DNA of 64,000 bases from Streptomyces sp. TRM68416. Its GTDB lineage: Bacteria > Actinomycetota > Actinomycetes > Streptomycetales > Streptomycetaceae. Shown here one piece after another: positions 18,591 to 29,269 of the stretch. The translations under genes were made by a program, and so were the position numbers. Within the stretch, counting starts at the first letter, position 1; each line of letters begins with the position of its first letter. The stretch lies in assembly GCF_014596915.1 (NCBI RefSeq), contig NZ_JACVWU010000037.1:16601-80600 (forward strand), given 5' to 3'. Under the pieces are notes generated by a model. It saw only the letters and a list, made by a program, of their open reading frames with translations, did no database searches and was not told the origin of the DNA.

Positions 18591-19574
18591 TCACCCCAGC
18601 GGCCACACATACGGCCCCTCCGGGTCGTCCAGCCACGCCCACTCGCGGTCGCCGCTGACGGTGATGCCGTAGCGCTCGCGGCCCGGTATGTTCTCGCGGT
18701 TCCAGAGGGCGTACGCCTCCTGCGGGTCGAGGCTGGCCTGGGTCAGGGCCAGCAGGAAGCGGAACAGGTCGTCCTCCCTGGCCCGGCGCGGGACTCCGCC
18801 GAGGGGCGCCGGTTCCGGTTCGGCGCGGTCGGCGCCGCGCAGCGGGACGAAGTAGGCGGGTGTGTGCAGGAAGCGGCCCTCGGCCTGCCCGGAGGCGTGG
18901 ACGGTCAGGGCGACCAGGCCGGTGGCGAGCGGGGTCAGGATCCGGGCGCCCGGCCGGCACTGGGCGAGCCAGGCGCGTGGAATCGACGGCAGCGTGCAGG
19001 TCGCGATGATCCGGTCGAAGGGCGCGCGCTCCGGGGCGCCGCGCGTGCCGTCGCCGGTGAGGACCACGGGGTGGTGGCCGGCGGCGGCCAGGTGCTGCCG
19101 TGCCGTCTCGGTGATCTCCGGCTCCAGGTCGATGGTGGTGACGAGGTCGTCGTCGCCGAGCCGGTGTGCCAGCAGGGCGGCGTTGTAGCCCGTACCGGCC
19201 CCGATCTCCAGGACCCGGTCACCGTCCCGCACGCCGAGCGCGACCAGCATCATCGCCATGAGCGAGGGCTGGCTGCTGGAGGAGACCAGTTCCCCGTCCC
19301 GCATCCGGGTGGCCAGCGGCACGTCCGCGTACGCCCCGCGCACCCAGCGCTCCCGGGCCGCAGGGTCGGGGCTCTCGCCCCAGCGCCGCTCGTGGCCGCC
19401 CCTGACACCGACGTAGTAGAAGGGCACGAAGACATGGCGCGGGACCGCGGCGAAGGCCTCCCGCCACACCGGGTCCTCGTCCCAGACCCCGCTGCGGTCG
19501 ATCTCGCGCACCAGCTCCGCCCGCGCCTGCGCGGCGAGGTCGCCCAGTTCCTTGTCCGGCGCGTGTGCGCTCAT
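18591..19574 (-). CDS. Protein-L-isoaspartate O-methyltransferase-like protein
   Basis: A 327-residue SAM-dependent methyltransferase. The PCMT signature region reads VPRHVFVPFYYVG near residues 44-56, and SAM motif I is VLEIGAGTGYNAALL. At 327 residues it is longer than classical Pcm (about 210), carrying an extra C-terminal domain as in many actinomycete paralogues. The usual role is repair of isoaspartyl residues in aged proteins; a peptide-modifying role cannot be excluded. It diverges from the hemoglobin gene. Confidence 0.82.
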   Translation of the reverse strand: MSAHAPDKELGDLAAQARAELVREIDRSGVWDEDPVWREAFAAVPRHVFVPFYYVGVRGGHERRWGESPDPAARERWVRGAYADVPLATRMRDGELVSSSSQPSLMAMMLVALGVRDGDRVLEIGAGTGYNAALLAHRLGDDDLVTTIDLEPEITETARQHLAAAGHHPVVLTGDGTRGAPERAPFDRIIATCTLPSIPRAWLAQCRPGARILTPLATGLVALTVHASGQAEGRFLHTPAYFVPLRGADRAEPEPAPLGGVPRRAREDDLFRFLLALTQASLDPQEAYALWNRENIPGRERYGITVSGDREWAWLDDPEGPYVWPLG

Positions 19575-19705
19575 GACTCCACTGTCCTGCGCGAGGCGAC
19601 GCGAGGCGAGTGCCGGCGCCGGCCGAACCGGAATCCTCCCGTCCTACGGCCATGATCGCCGCGGCGGTCCTAAGCCTTGAGTCCTCGGTCCTGCCGTCTG
19701 AGACC

Positions 19706-20119
19706 ATGGGGAGCGTGAATGAGATTCGGCGCGGCACGCTTCAGGAGCAGACCTTCTACGAGCAGGTCGGCGGGGAGGAGACCTTCCGCCGCCTCGTCCA
19801 CCGCTTCTACCAGGGTGTCGCGGAGGACCCGATCCTGAAGCCCATGTATCCCGAGGAGGACCTGGGCCCCGCCGAGGAGCGCCTGACCCTCTTCCTGATC
19901 CAGTACTGGGGCGGTCCGACGACGTACAGCGAGAACCGCGGCCACCCGCGACTGCGGATGCGCCACGCGCCCTTCGCCGTCGACCGCGCGGCCCACGACG
20001 CCTGGCTGAAGCACATGCGGGACGCCGTCGACGAACTCGGCCTGTCCGAGGAGCACGAGCGGACGCTGTGGAACTACCTGACGTACGCGGCGGCGTCGAT
20101 GGTGAACACCGAGGGCTGA
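19706..20119 (+). CDS. glbO: Group II truncated hemoglobin
   Basis: A small heme globin of 137 residues. FYEQVGGEETFRRLVHRFY is the truncated-globin N-terminal helix pair, and the YWGGP, HPRLRMRHAPF and WLKHM segments fit the GlbO (group II) class, with the proximal histidine in RMRHAPF. It binds oxygen and probably handles reactive nitrogen or oxygen species. The start is uncertain among ATG 19706, GTG 19715 and further upstream codons; the conserved part begins about residue 4. Confidence 0.88.
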   Translation: MGSVNEIRRGTLQEQTFYEQVGGEETFRRLVHRFYQGVAEDPILKPMYPEEDLGPAEERLTLFLIQYWGGPTTYSENRGHPRLRMRHAPFAVDRAAHDAWLKHMRDAVDELGLSEEHERTLWNYLTYAAASMVNTEG

Positions 20120-20140
20120 TCCGGCGGCGCGGCGGGCCGC

Positions 20141-20815
20141 TCAGCGAACGCTGACGCCCAACGCCCCGAGCCCCGCCGTACGCACGGCGATCGATCCGTA
20201 GGGGCTGCGCAGCCGCAGCCACGCGCCCGACGAGAACAGGCCGAGGGGGGTGTCGTCGGGCGCGCGCAGGAAGCCCAGCGACTGGGCGGCGTGCACGGCC
20301 CGTACCGGCAGCCGGGTCTCCCCCACCGTGCGGGACCAGATCTCCCGGCCGACGCGGTCGAGTTCGGTCCGGGTACGGCGCTCGGGCGGCAACTCCTGCG
20401 TACGGGAACGGAATTCGGCGATCCCGGCGCCGACCATGGCCCGCAGGGCGTCCGGCGCCGGCAGGCCCGGCTCGGCCCGCCAGCCGCCGCGCGGCGGCAG
20501 CACCCCGGCCCACGGCGGGCCGGTGACCGCGGCCGGGACCACGGCCGTGGCCGCTGCCTCGTCCACGGCCTCCAGCAGCTCACCGGCGGAGACGGTCACG
20601 TCCAGCGTGACGTCGAGGCCGTTCTCGTACGGTTTGGCGAGCCGGGCCGTGCGGATCGCCAGCACCTCGAAGGAGGGCGGCCGTCCGAAGACGGCGAGTG
20701 CGGTGCCGGCCGCCTGGAGGCGCACCGCGGCTCCACGGTCGTAGTGGAGCAGCCGGGAGAGGAAGGCCGCGAGGTCCGCCGCCTCCCCCTCGTCGGCGAG
20801 ATGGAGCACCGTCAT
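20141..20815 (-). CDS. Conserved protein of unknown function
   Basis: A 224-residue soluble protein with no signal, helix or catalytic motif that I recognise. It begins MTVLHLADEGEAADL and contains GGWRAEPGLPAPDALRAMV. The start at 20815 overlaps the stop of the upstream thioesterase gene by 4 bases (ATGA), so the two are co-translated and may share a role. It converges with the hemoglobin gene. Confidence 0.75.
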   Translation of the reverse strand: MTVLHLADEGEAADLAAFLSRLLHYDRGAAVRLQAAGTALAVFGRPPSFEVLAIRTARLAKPYENGLDVTLDVTVSAGELLEAVDEAAATAVVPAAVTGPPWAGVLPPRGGWRAEPGLPAPDALRAMVGAGIAEFRSRTQELPPERRTRTELDRVGREIWSRTVGETRLPVRAVHAAQSLGFLRAPDDTPLGLFSSGAWLRLRSPYGSIAVRTAGLGALGVSVR

Positions 20816-21225
20816 GCGGCGACGGCCTCCTCCTCGTCGTCGTCCCGGTACTCCTCCAGGAACTCCCGTTCCTCGGAGGTGATCCGGCGCGGCCGCTGCG
20901 TCTCGAAGTCGAACGGCACTATCACCGTCGACGCGCGGACGTAGACGAGGTCGTCGTCCTTCACCTCGTAGGCGATGGTGAAGGACGCGGCCCGTATCTG
21001 CGTGACCCACAGCTCGATGTCCACGGGCGTGTGCCGGTGGACCAGCTGCCGCTTGTAGTCGATCTCATGGCGTGCCACCACGGACCCCTGCTTGAAGTCC
21101 TTCTCCGGGCGGAACAGGAAGTCGATACGGGCTTCCTCCAGGTAGCGGAGGAAGACCACGTTGTTGACGTGGCCGTACGCGTCCATGTCCGCCCAGCGCA
21201 GCGGGCAGCGGTAGATGTGCCGCAA
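20812..21225 (-). CDS. Hotdog-fold acyl-CoA thioesterase (4HBT family)
   Basis: A 137-residue protein of the 4-hydroxybenzoyl-CoA thioesterase type. The motif RWADMDAYGHVNNVVFLRYLEEAR carries the catalytic aspartate (D16) and the YGHVNN helix start. The C-terminus is acidic. It lies 6 bases downstream of ettA and is coupled to the next gene by overlapping ATGA. Substrate is probably a medium or long acyl-CoA. Confidence 0.88.
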   Translation of the reverse strand: MRHIYRCPLRWADMDAYGHVNNVVFLRYLEEARIDFLFRPEKDFKQGSVVARHEIDYKRQLVHRHTPVDIELWVTQIRAASFTIAYEVKDDDLVYVRASTVIVPFDFETQRPRRITSEEREFLEEYRDDDEEEAVAA

Positions 21226-21231
21226 GACCGA

Positions 21232-22896
<1,665 letters not shown>

Positions 22897-23060
22897 GAGA
22901 AACCGTCCGGCAGCTTGAAATCTGGCAGTGGGCAGATACACCCCATCTTGCCGTACCGCCACCCTTGGGTGGTAACCCGTTAGGCTCGACCCCTTTGACC
23001 TGGGCTTTTCTCCGCCTCGTACGGGCGGTGCAGGCAGCTGAGGGGCGTTCGCGGTCGGGG

Positions 23061-23082
23061 ACGGCCCCCGGGGAGGGGCCGT
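23061..23082 (-). terminator. Hairpin terminator after the surface-protein gene
   Basis: ACGGCCCC at 23061-23068 pairs with GGGGCCGT at 23075-23082. It lies about 50 bases downstream of the minus-strand surface-protein gene, inside the 233-base gap before ettA, which holds no gene. Confidence 0.5.
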
Positions 23083-23129
23083 GGCGGCGGGGTGTCGGGG
23101 TGTCGGGCCGGGACGGTTGCGCGGTCGGC

Positions 23130-24560
23130 TCAGTCCTGGGCCGAAGGCTTCCTCTTGCGGGCGATCACCAGGGCGGTGCCGCCGAGCAGGAGCAGGCCGA
23201 TGGCTGTTCCGGCGATCGCGGCGGTCGCGTCGGAGCTGCCCGTCGCGGCGAGGTTGGTGCCGGCGGCCGGGTTGCCCGCGGTGGCGGGGCTCGGCTCGGC
23301 GAGGGTCTGGGTAGTGAGGCCGTCGGTCTCGGCGGCCGCGGCCTCGGCCGCGTGGGTCATGCAGTCGAGGACGCCGGTGAAGCGCTGGGCGAAGCCGCCG
23401 GGGCCCTCGATCGTGAAGTCGTAGGCCTGGTCCTCCTGGAGCGGGACCGTCACCGTGCGGGACTCGCCCGCCCCGATGGTGTACTCGATGCCCAGCAGCT
23501 CGAAGCCGAACGCCTCGTCGCCCCCGTTGACCACGGTGAGGTCGACGCCGCCCTCGGCGCAGTTCTCCACCGCGGACAGCGCGGGTATCGCCCCCGTCTT
23601 CGCCCAGGTCGCGCCCGCCGTCGCCGAGACCGTCGACTCGCTGGAACCGGCCAGGATCTGCGTCTGGCTGCGGCTCTCGGAGGCGAAGGCTCGGCCGACC
23701 GGCACGGTCGTGGAGGCCTGCACGGTCAGCTCGGCGGTGCCGTCCACGGCGTCCTCGGGCACGTCGAAGTACACCTGCCCGCCGTCCGCCGCCGAGGTGA
23801 CGTCCTTGCCGTCCTCGTCGACGATCCGCACGCCGCTCATGGCCGCGTCGGCGGGCGGCGTCACCCGCACGCGGTCCACGCCGGTGTGCACCGTCACCGG
23901 TCCGAGCCGCTCACCCGGGTGGCCGGAGAGCGCGGGCGGGTCCAGGCTGAGCGCGGCCTTGGGCTCGGCCAGGCTGCGGGCGTTCTTCTCCAGGTAGTCG
24001 GCGAGCCGCTCGGCCTGCGGGTCGACCGCCTCGACGTCCGCGCCGTCCGAGTAGCGCCAGATCGCCACCTGGGTGCCGACCGCCGCGTCCTGCTCGGTGA
24101 GGCCGCCGCGGACACCGGCCCGGTCGGCGAGCGCCGCGAGGTCGTTCACCTGCGGGTAGGAGTTCTGCAGGATCCAACGGATCCGGCCCGCGTCCTTGTT
24201 GGCGCCCAGCGAAGTGCCGCTCCACGGCGTCTCGTGGTACCGGGCGCCCTTGCGCGTGGGGTTGTACAGGTCGACGCAGTACGTCTGCAGCGTGCCGCCG
24301 CCGTCGACGGACATCTCGAACAGGCCCGCCGAGATCTCCTGATCGCCTTCGTCGCCGCGTATGACGGCGGCGCCGTACGTCTTGAGGCCGCCTATGGTGG
24401 CGGTCGCCCCGCCCTGCTTCCGTACCGTCCCGTCGTCGGCGGCGGCCCGTCCGGCGCCGGTCAGCGCACCGGCGGCGACGAGTGCGGCCGCCAGTGTCAC
24501 GGCGGCGAGACGCGCCGCTCCTCGCCCGCGTCCGACCGGCGCGGAGAAAGCAGAAAGCAC
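23130..24560 (-). CDS. Thioester-domain surface protein with LAxTG sortase signal
   Basis: A 476-residue exported protein. Residues 1-41 form a signal peptide. The TQXA thioester domain follows: C95 in TYCVDLYN and Q164 in TQVAIWRYSDG are placed to form the internal Cys-Gln thioester that gives covalent adhesion in Gram-positive pili and adhesins. A beta-rich stalk leads to LAATG at 437-441, a hydrophobic helix and a KRK tail, a sortase class E type signal (LAxTG) as in streptomycete chaplins. So it should be covalently wall-anchored. Target surface is unknown. Confidence 0.88.
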   Translation of the reverse strand: MLSAFSAPVGRGRGAARLAAVTLAAALVAAGALTGAGRAAADDGTVRKQGGATATIGGLKTYGAAVIRGDEGDQEISAGLFEMSVDGGGTLQTYCVDLYNPTRKGARYHETPWSGTSLGANKDAGRIRWILQNSYPQVNDLAALADRAGVRGGLTEQDAAVGTQVAIWRYSDGADVEAVDPQAERLADYLEKNARSLAEPKAALSLDPPALSGHPGERLGPVTVHTGVDRVRVTPPADAAMSGVRIVDEDGKDVTSAADGGQVYFDVPEDAVDGTAELTVQASTTVPVGRAFASESRSQTQILAGSSESTVSATAGATWAKTGAIPALSAVENCAEGGVDLTVVNGGDEAFGFELLGIEYTIGAGESRTVTVPLQEDQAYDFTIEGPGGFAQRFTGVLDCMTHAAEAAAAETDGLTTQTLAEPSPATAGNPAAGTNLAATGSSDATAAIAGTAIGLLLLGGTALVIARKRKPSAQD

Positions 24561-24738
24561 AGAATTCCCCTTCGAGCAGGACCCGTTGATGTGGGGGGCA
24601 CGGTCCCACCAGCAGAATCTTCAAGCCCAGAGAGCCTTGTTCGGCATCCTAAAGACCAGGCGCACCACGCTTCCCGGTGATCCCGTCGGCCGGGCGATCC
24701 GACTCGGAATCGTTATCGCGGTGACCGCCGGTGAGCAG

Positions 24739-24790
24739 GGCTTATCGACAAATCCACCGGGGTCGTTCGGTGCACATCCGCCGATAAGCC
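24739..24790. promoter_or_regulatory. Nested inverted repeat upstream of the surface-protein gene
   Basis: GGCTTATCG (24739-24747) and CGATAAGCC (24782-24790) form 9-bp arms around an inner stem CACCG/CGGTG (24755-24759 and 24768-24772). The region 24561-24822 holds no gene; the structure could end ssb transcription or control the surface-protein gene. Confidence 0.4.
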
Positions 24791-24822
24791 GCAGTTCGGT
24801 CAGGGCTCGCGTGGCGGTGACG

Positions 24823-25284
24823 TCACGTCACCGCCACGGCCTCCGCAGCCTGTTGGGCCGTGCTCCCGTCCGCGGCCGGTGTCTCCCAGTCGGGCTCGGG
24901 CTGCGCGCCGCCGGCCTCCGGCTCGGGCCTGCCGGGCCGCCGGAAGGCGGACGTGCCGCGCGCCAGGTCGTGGCCGATCGCCAGCGCGTCGATGTCGGCC
25001 GAGGTCCAGGTCTGCCCCTCGCGCAGCTCCGAACGGACCTTCAGCCGGCCCTGCACGATGACGGGGTCGCCCACGTTCAGCGAGGCCGCCGCGTTCGTGG
25101 CGAGCTGGCGATTGGCCCACACCGTGAAGAAGTTGGTGTGCCCGTCCGTCCAGGCGCCCTTCTCCCGGTCCCAGTAACGCTGGGTCACCGCCAGCCGGAA
25201 CCTGGCCGACGGTCCCGCCGCGAGCTCCCGGTACACCGGTCGCGTCGCCACGTTCCCCACCGTGCACACCATCGTCTCGTTCAT
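24823..25284 (-). CDS. ssbB: Single-stranded DNA-binding protein, SsbB type
   Basis: A 153-residue OB-fold SSB: MNETMVCTVGNVATRPVYREL, then RLAVTQRYWDRE, FFTVWANRQLA and VIVQGRLKVR. The C-terminus ends AEAVAVT and lacks the acidic DDIPF tip that recruits partners in SsbA. Streptomyces carries a second SSB of this type (SsbB) linked to chromosome segregation in sporulation; assignment here rests on the missing tip and short length. Confidence 0.9.
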   Translation of the reverse strand: MNETMVCTVGNVATRPVYRELAAGPSARFRLAVTQRYWDREKGAWTDGHTNFFTVWANRQLATNAAASLNVGDPVIVQGRLKVRSELREGQTWTSADIDALAIGHDLARGTSAFRRPGRPEPEAGGAQPEPDWETPAADGSTAQQAAEAVAVT

Positions 25285-25690
25285 CGTGAACCCCTCCCTC
25301 GCCCGGCCGACGGGGCCGGGCGGATACGCGTACGGGCCCGTCCCGTACGGCTGCGTCCGTCGTGACGACCGCGTCCGCCGCGATCGCCGCGAGAGCCAGA
25401 CTGCCTCCGTCGGGCCGAGCCCGCCGCGCGCTGTGGATCATCCCCGCGTCTGTGGAAAACCCCGCCACTCGAACGGGCCGTTCCGCTCTGCGCTCCGCTC
25501 CGCACTCCGCTGGAAGTGCAGTGGTGTGTCGTCGTTCGCCTGCGGACTCGTCGTGGCTGGTCGCGCCCCGCGGCGGAGCCGCTGACAGATGCAGCCCCGC
25601 GCCCCATTGGGGCGCTGCCCAACCGCGGTCGAATGCGCCAGCCCTGTCTGGCTCCGCCCCACCGGCCCGCCCCGCATCACCCCACCCGAG
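25285..25690. other. Intergenic region with common Streptomyces-type GC repeat
   Basis: No gene is supported. Near 25535-25625 lies a stretch (ACTCGTCGTGGCTGGTCGCG, then CCCCGCGGCGGAGCCGC and GCGCCCCATTGGGGCGC hairpins) resembling a family of intergenic repeats that I associate with Streptomyces genomes. GCGCCCCATTGGGGCGC at about 25597-25613 is a perfect palindrome-type hairpin and may end the GTPase transcript. Confidence 0.45.
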
Positions 25691-27658
25691 TCATCCCACC
25701 CCCACCCCGGTGACCCGCCCGTACTGTTCCCGCACCTCCCGGTAGCGCAGCAGCTCGGCCGCCAGCGGATCGAGTACCCGTGCCCGTCCGCATCCGGCGG
25801 CCGCCTCCCGAAGCCGCCGTTCCGCCTCGGTGCCGTAGCGTCGGGCGGGCCCGCGTGCCGCCATCCGGCAGCTCCACTCCACGAGGGGCCCGCCGACGAT
25901 GCCGGCCACCATCAGCAGCACCGGCACTCCCAGGTTCGGCGCCATGACCCCGGCGATCTGCCCCACCAGCCACAGCCCGCCGACGATCTGCAGGAGTGTC
26001 ATGCACGCCTGGACCAGGACGGCCGCAGGCCACCAGCCCGGCCGCGGCGGCCGTCCCGGCGGCAGGCCCGCGCGCGCGGCCAGCTCGTCCAGCGCCTCGG
26101 GCAGCCCCTGGGAGCCGCGTACGGCCGCCTCGCGCACCGCCTGCGCCCAGGGCGCGGGCAGCCCGGCCGAGGCTCGCTCGGCCACCGTCCGCACCGCCTG
26201 CTCCACACGCTGCCGCGCGGTGGCCTCGTCGTCCGGCTGCGCCGGCGGCCGCAGCCGTCCGGTGGGAGGGTCGCGCCGGTCTTGGTACCACCGCCACAGC
26301 CGCAGCCAGGGCGTGCCGCAGGCGCGGTTGGCGTTGCGCAGCCAGGCACGCTCGGCGGCCTCGCCCGCGGCGGTGGCGCCGACCGCGTCCGCGAGCCGCG
26401 CGGAGAACTCGTCGCGCGCCTCCTCGCTGAGCCCGATGCGCCGGGACGTGGCGTAGACGGGCCGCAGCCGCCATGCCGCGGCGTCCACGTCGGCCGAGAT
26501 CCGGCGCGCCGCGGCGCCGCGTTCGGTCACGAACTGGCCGAGGGCCTCGCGCAGTTCGCCGACGCCGTCGCCGGTGAGTGCGGACAGGGCGAGCACGACC
26601 GCGCCGGGTTCGCCGTACTCGCCGAGCGCGATCCCGTCCTCGTCCAGCAGCCGCCGCAGATCGTCGAGGACCTGCTCGGCGGCCTCGCCGGGGAGCCGGT
26701 CGATCTGGTTGAGGACGACGAACATGACCTCCGCGTGGCCGGCCATCGGCCGCAGATAACGCTCGTGCAGGACGGCGTCCGCGTACTTCTCCGGATCGAC
26801 GACCCAGATGACCGCGTCGACGAGGTCCAGGACCCGGTCCACCTGCTCGCGGTGGAGCACGGCCGCGGAGTCGTGGTCGGGCAGGTCGACCAGGACGAGC
26901 CCGCGCAACTGCCCGTCGGCGTCCGCGTTCTGCGCGGGGCGGCGCCTGAGCCGCGGCGGGATGCCGAGCCGGTCGATGAGACTGGCCGCGCCGTCGCTCC
27001 AACTGCACGCGATGGGCGCGGCGGTGGTCGGCCGGCGTACGCCCGTCTCGGAGAGTGTCACCCCGGCGAGCGCGTTGAACAGCTGCGACTTGCCGCTTCC
27101 GGTGGCCCCGGCGATGGCGACCACGGTGTGCTGTCCCGAGAGCCTGCGGCGCGCGGCCGCCTCGTCGAGCACCCGGCCGGCCTCGGCGAGGGTCCTGCTG
27201 TCCAGGCGCGTGCGGGACAGTCCCACCAGCTCGCGCAGCGCGTCGAGCCGGGCCCGCAACTGTCCGTCGTACGCGAGCGGGGGCACGCCCTGCGGCCCGG
27301 CGCCGGGCCTGCGCTCCGTGACCCCGGTGTGCTGCGCCCCGGCGGCGGTCTCGTTGACCCGGCGGGCGATCAGCCCGTCGTCCCAGGCGGGCGTGGAGTC
27401 CGCGCGGGGCGAACCGCCGTCCACGCGCGCGTGCGCGCCCTCCGCCTCCCCCTCCGCCGGGGCGGCCTCCTCCACGGGCGCTACGACCTGTTCGGCCTCC
27501 TCCCCGGCCTGCGCGCCGAAGGACTCGCCCGCGCGGGCCCCGTCCACGCGGGCCCCGTCCGCGCGGGACTCACCCTGGGCGGCGGCCCCGTCCGTGTCCT
27601 CGTCGCCCGGGGTGTGCCCGGGGTCGTGGTCCTGGTCCTGGTCAGTGACGGCAGTCAC
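25691..27658 (-). CDS. Dynamin-like GTPase with C-terminal membrane hairpin (DynB-like)
   Basis: A 655-residue P-loop GTPase. After a charged disordered start (about 1-110) the G1 motif is AIAGATGSGKSQLFNAL, G3 is LVDLPDHDS and G4-like LNQIDRLPG. Near residues 540-590 two hydrophobic helices follow (LVQACMTLLQIVGGLWLVG, and the VPVLLMVAGIVGG segment), suggesting membrane insertion. It lies 3 bases after a second GTPase. A membrane-bound and a soluble dynamin-like protein in tandem match what I recall of DynB and DynA, which stabilise FtsZ rings in Streptomyces sporulation septation; identity not proven here. Confidence 0.78.
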   Translation of the reverse strand: MTAVTDQDQDHDPGHTPGDEDTDGAAAQGESRADGARVDGARAGESFGAQAGEEAEQVVAPVEEAAPAEGEAEGAHARVDGGSPRADSTPAWDDGLIARRVNETAAGAQHTGVTERRPGAGPQGVPPLAYDGQLRARLDALRELVGLSRTRLDSRTLAEAGRVLDEAAARRRLSGQHTVVAIAGATGSGKSQLFNALAGVTLSETGVRRPTTAAPIACSWSDGAASLIDRLGIPPRLRRRPAQNADADGQLRGLVLVDLPDHDSAAVLHREQVDRVLDLVDAVIWVVDPEKYADAVLHERYLRPMAGHAEVMFVVLNQIDRLPGEAAEQVLDDLRRLLDEDGIALGEYGEPGAVVLALSALTGDGVGELREALGQFVTERGAAARRISADVDAAAWRLRPVYATSRRIGLSEEARDEFSARLADAVGATAAGEAAERAWLRNANRACGTPWLRLWRWYQDRRDPPTGRLRPPAQPDDEATARQRVEQAVRTVAERASAGLPAPWAQAVREAAVRGSQGLPEALDELAARAGLPPGRPPRPGWWPAAVLVQACMTLLQIVGGLWLVGQIAGVMAPNLGVPVLLMVAGIVGGPLVEWSCRMAARGPARRYGTEAERRLREAAAGCGRARVLDPLAAELLRYREVREQYGRVTGVGVG

Positions 27659-27661
27659 CGG

Positions 27662-29269
27662 TCACCTCTCCTTCTGCAGTACGGACAGCGCGGCGATGAG
27701 TTCGGCCTGGGGCTCGGGGTGGACGTCGAGCGCGTCGAGGGGCGCGAGGCGGCGTTCGCGTTCGGTGTGCATGACCCGGTCCAGGTGGTCGGTGAGCAGC
27801 CGCCCGCCCCGGTCGCGCAGCCGCAGCGCACCGTGCGCGCCGATCCGTTCCGCGAGCCCCTCGCCCGCGGACCGGGCCCGGCGTCCGCCCAGCAGCGCGG
27901 TGGCGACCAGCGCGGCCACCGCCTCGGGGTCCGGCGCGGCGCTCCCGTCGAGGTCGCGCACCTCGTCCTCGGCGTACTCCTCCAGCTCGCGCCGCCACCG
28001 CCGTACGGCGAGCCCGATGCGGTGCTCGGCGCTCTCCGCGGCGGGGTCGCGGTCGGCCAGGCCCGGGGCGCCCGCCGCCGGTTCGCGCCGCCAGGCCTCG
28101 TCCACGCGCTCGTCGGCGGCCGTGACCGCGCACAGCAGGAGCGCCGCGAGGCTCTCCACGAGGGCGTCCAGGAGCTCACCGGCGGAGCAGTCCAGCGGGA
28201 AGGCGCGCCAGCGCTTCAGGGCGTCGCCGGCGAGGACGGACCCGGCCTGGAGACGGCCCCGTACGCGCGCGTGCTCGCTGTCGTAGGCGCTGTCGACGGC
28301 GGTGGTGAGCCGCAGCGCCGCGGCGTACTGCGCGGCGGCGGCGCCGGCCAGCTCGGGCATGCGGGTCTTGAGCGATTCGAGGGCACCGTAGGCCGTGCGG
28401 GCCAGGACGTGCTGCCGTGCGGCCGCGTCCTGGGTCTGGTGGACGAGCCAGGTGCGCAGGGGGGCCACGGCGGTGGCGGGCAGCAGTCCGCCGCCCCAGG
28501 CCGACTCGGGCAGCTCGGGCACGGTGAAGCGGGGCACATGGCCGAGGCCTGCCTTGGTGAGCAGTGCCCCGTACTGCCGGGAGACCTCGGAGACGACCTG
28601 GTGCGGCACGCGGTCGAGCACCGTCACCAGAGTGGCGTCGAACTCCTTTGCGGTGCGCAGCAGATGCCAGGGAACGGCGTCGGCGTAGCGGGCGGCGGTG
28701 GTGACCATGACCCAGATGTCGGCCGCGCAGACGAGCTCGGCGGCCAGGACACGGTTGTCGGCGACGAGGGAGTCGATGTCGGGGGCGTCGAGGAGGGCGA
28801 GTCCGCTCGGGAGTGTCTCGGCGGTCTCGATGCGCAGTACGCGCGTGGCGTCCTCGCCGGGCAGCGGGTGTTCGTCGCCGGTGTCCTGCTGGGGCGCCCA
28901 CACGCGGGTGAGGTCGGGCAGCACCCGCATGCCGCTGAACCAGTGGTGGTCCTCCGGGTGGCACACCAGTACCGGGGTCCGTGTCGTCGGCCGCAGCACT
29001 CCGGCCTCGCTGACCCGGCGCCCCACGAGGGAGTTGACGAGCGTCGACTTGCCGGCCCCGGTGGAACCTCCCACGACCGCCAGCAAGGGTGCTTCAGGTT
29101 CTCTCAACCGGGGCACCAAGTAGTCGTCGAGCTGGGCGAGCAGTTCGTCGCGGTTGGCACGCGCGCGTGGAGCCCCCGCCAGGGGCAGCGGGAAGCGTGC
29201 GGCGGCGACACGGTCGCGCAGAGCGGAGAGTGCGTCGAGCAGCTGAGGCCGTACGTCCAAGGTCACCAC
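27662..29269 (-). CDS. Dynamin-like GTPase without membrane helices (DynA-like)
   Basis: A 535-residue P-loop GTPase. G1 reads VVGGSTGAGKSTLVNSL near residues 54-70 and the G3-like segment is LLDAPDIDS; a long helical C-terminal region follows with no clear membrane span. The GTG at 29269 begins VVTLDVRPQLLDAL, the natural start of the conserved region, but it lacks a clear ribosome site; ATG 29308 is possible. First gene of a two-gene operon with the membrane-inserted GTPase, likely acting together in membrane remodelling or division. Confidence 0.75.
   Translation of the reverse strand: MVTLDVRPQLLDALSALRDRVAAARFPLPLAGAPRARANRDELLAQLDDYLVPRLREPEAPLLAVVGGSTGAGKSTLVNSLVGRRVSEAGVLRPTTRTPVLVCHPEDHHWFSGMRVLPDLTRVWAPQQDTGDEHPLPGEDATRVLRIETAETLPSGLALLDAPDIDSLVADNRVLAAELVCAADIWVMVTTAARYADAVPWHLLRTAKEFDATLVTVLDRVPHQVVSEVSRQYGALLTKAGLGHVPRFTVPELPESAWGGGLLPATAVAPLRTWLVHQTQDAAARQHVLARTAYGALESLKTRMPELAGAAAAQYAAALRLTTAVDSAYDSEHARVRGRLQAGSVLAGDALKRWRAFPLDCSAGELLDALVESLAALLLCAVTAADERVDEAWRREPAAGAPGLADRDPAAESAEHRIGLAVRRWRRELEEYAEDEVRDLDGSAAPDPEAVAALVATALLGGRRARSAGEGLAERIGAHGALRLRDRGGRLLTDHLDRVMHTERERRLAPLDALDVHPEPQAELIAALSVLQKER

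Noticed and set aside
18203..19655. Plus-strand open frame between the FHA and hemoglobin genes
   Set aside because: First part is C-rich repeat DNA, second part is antisense to the methyltransferase gene.
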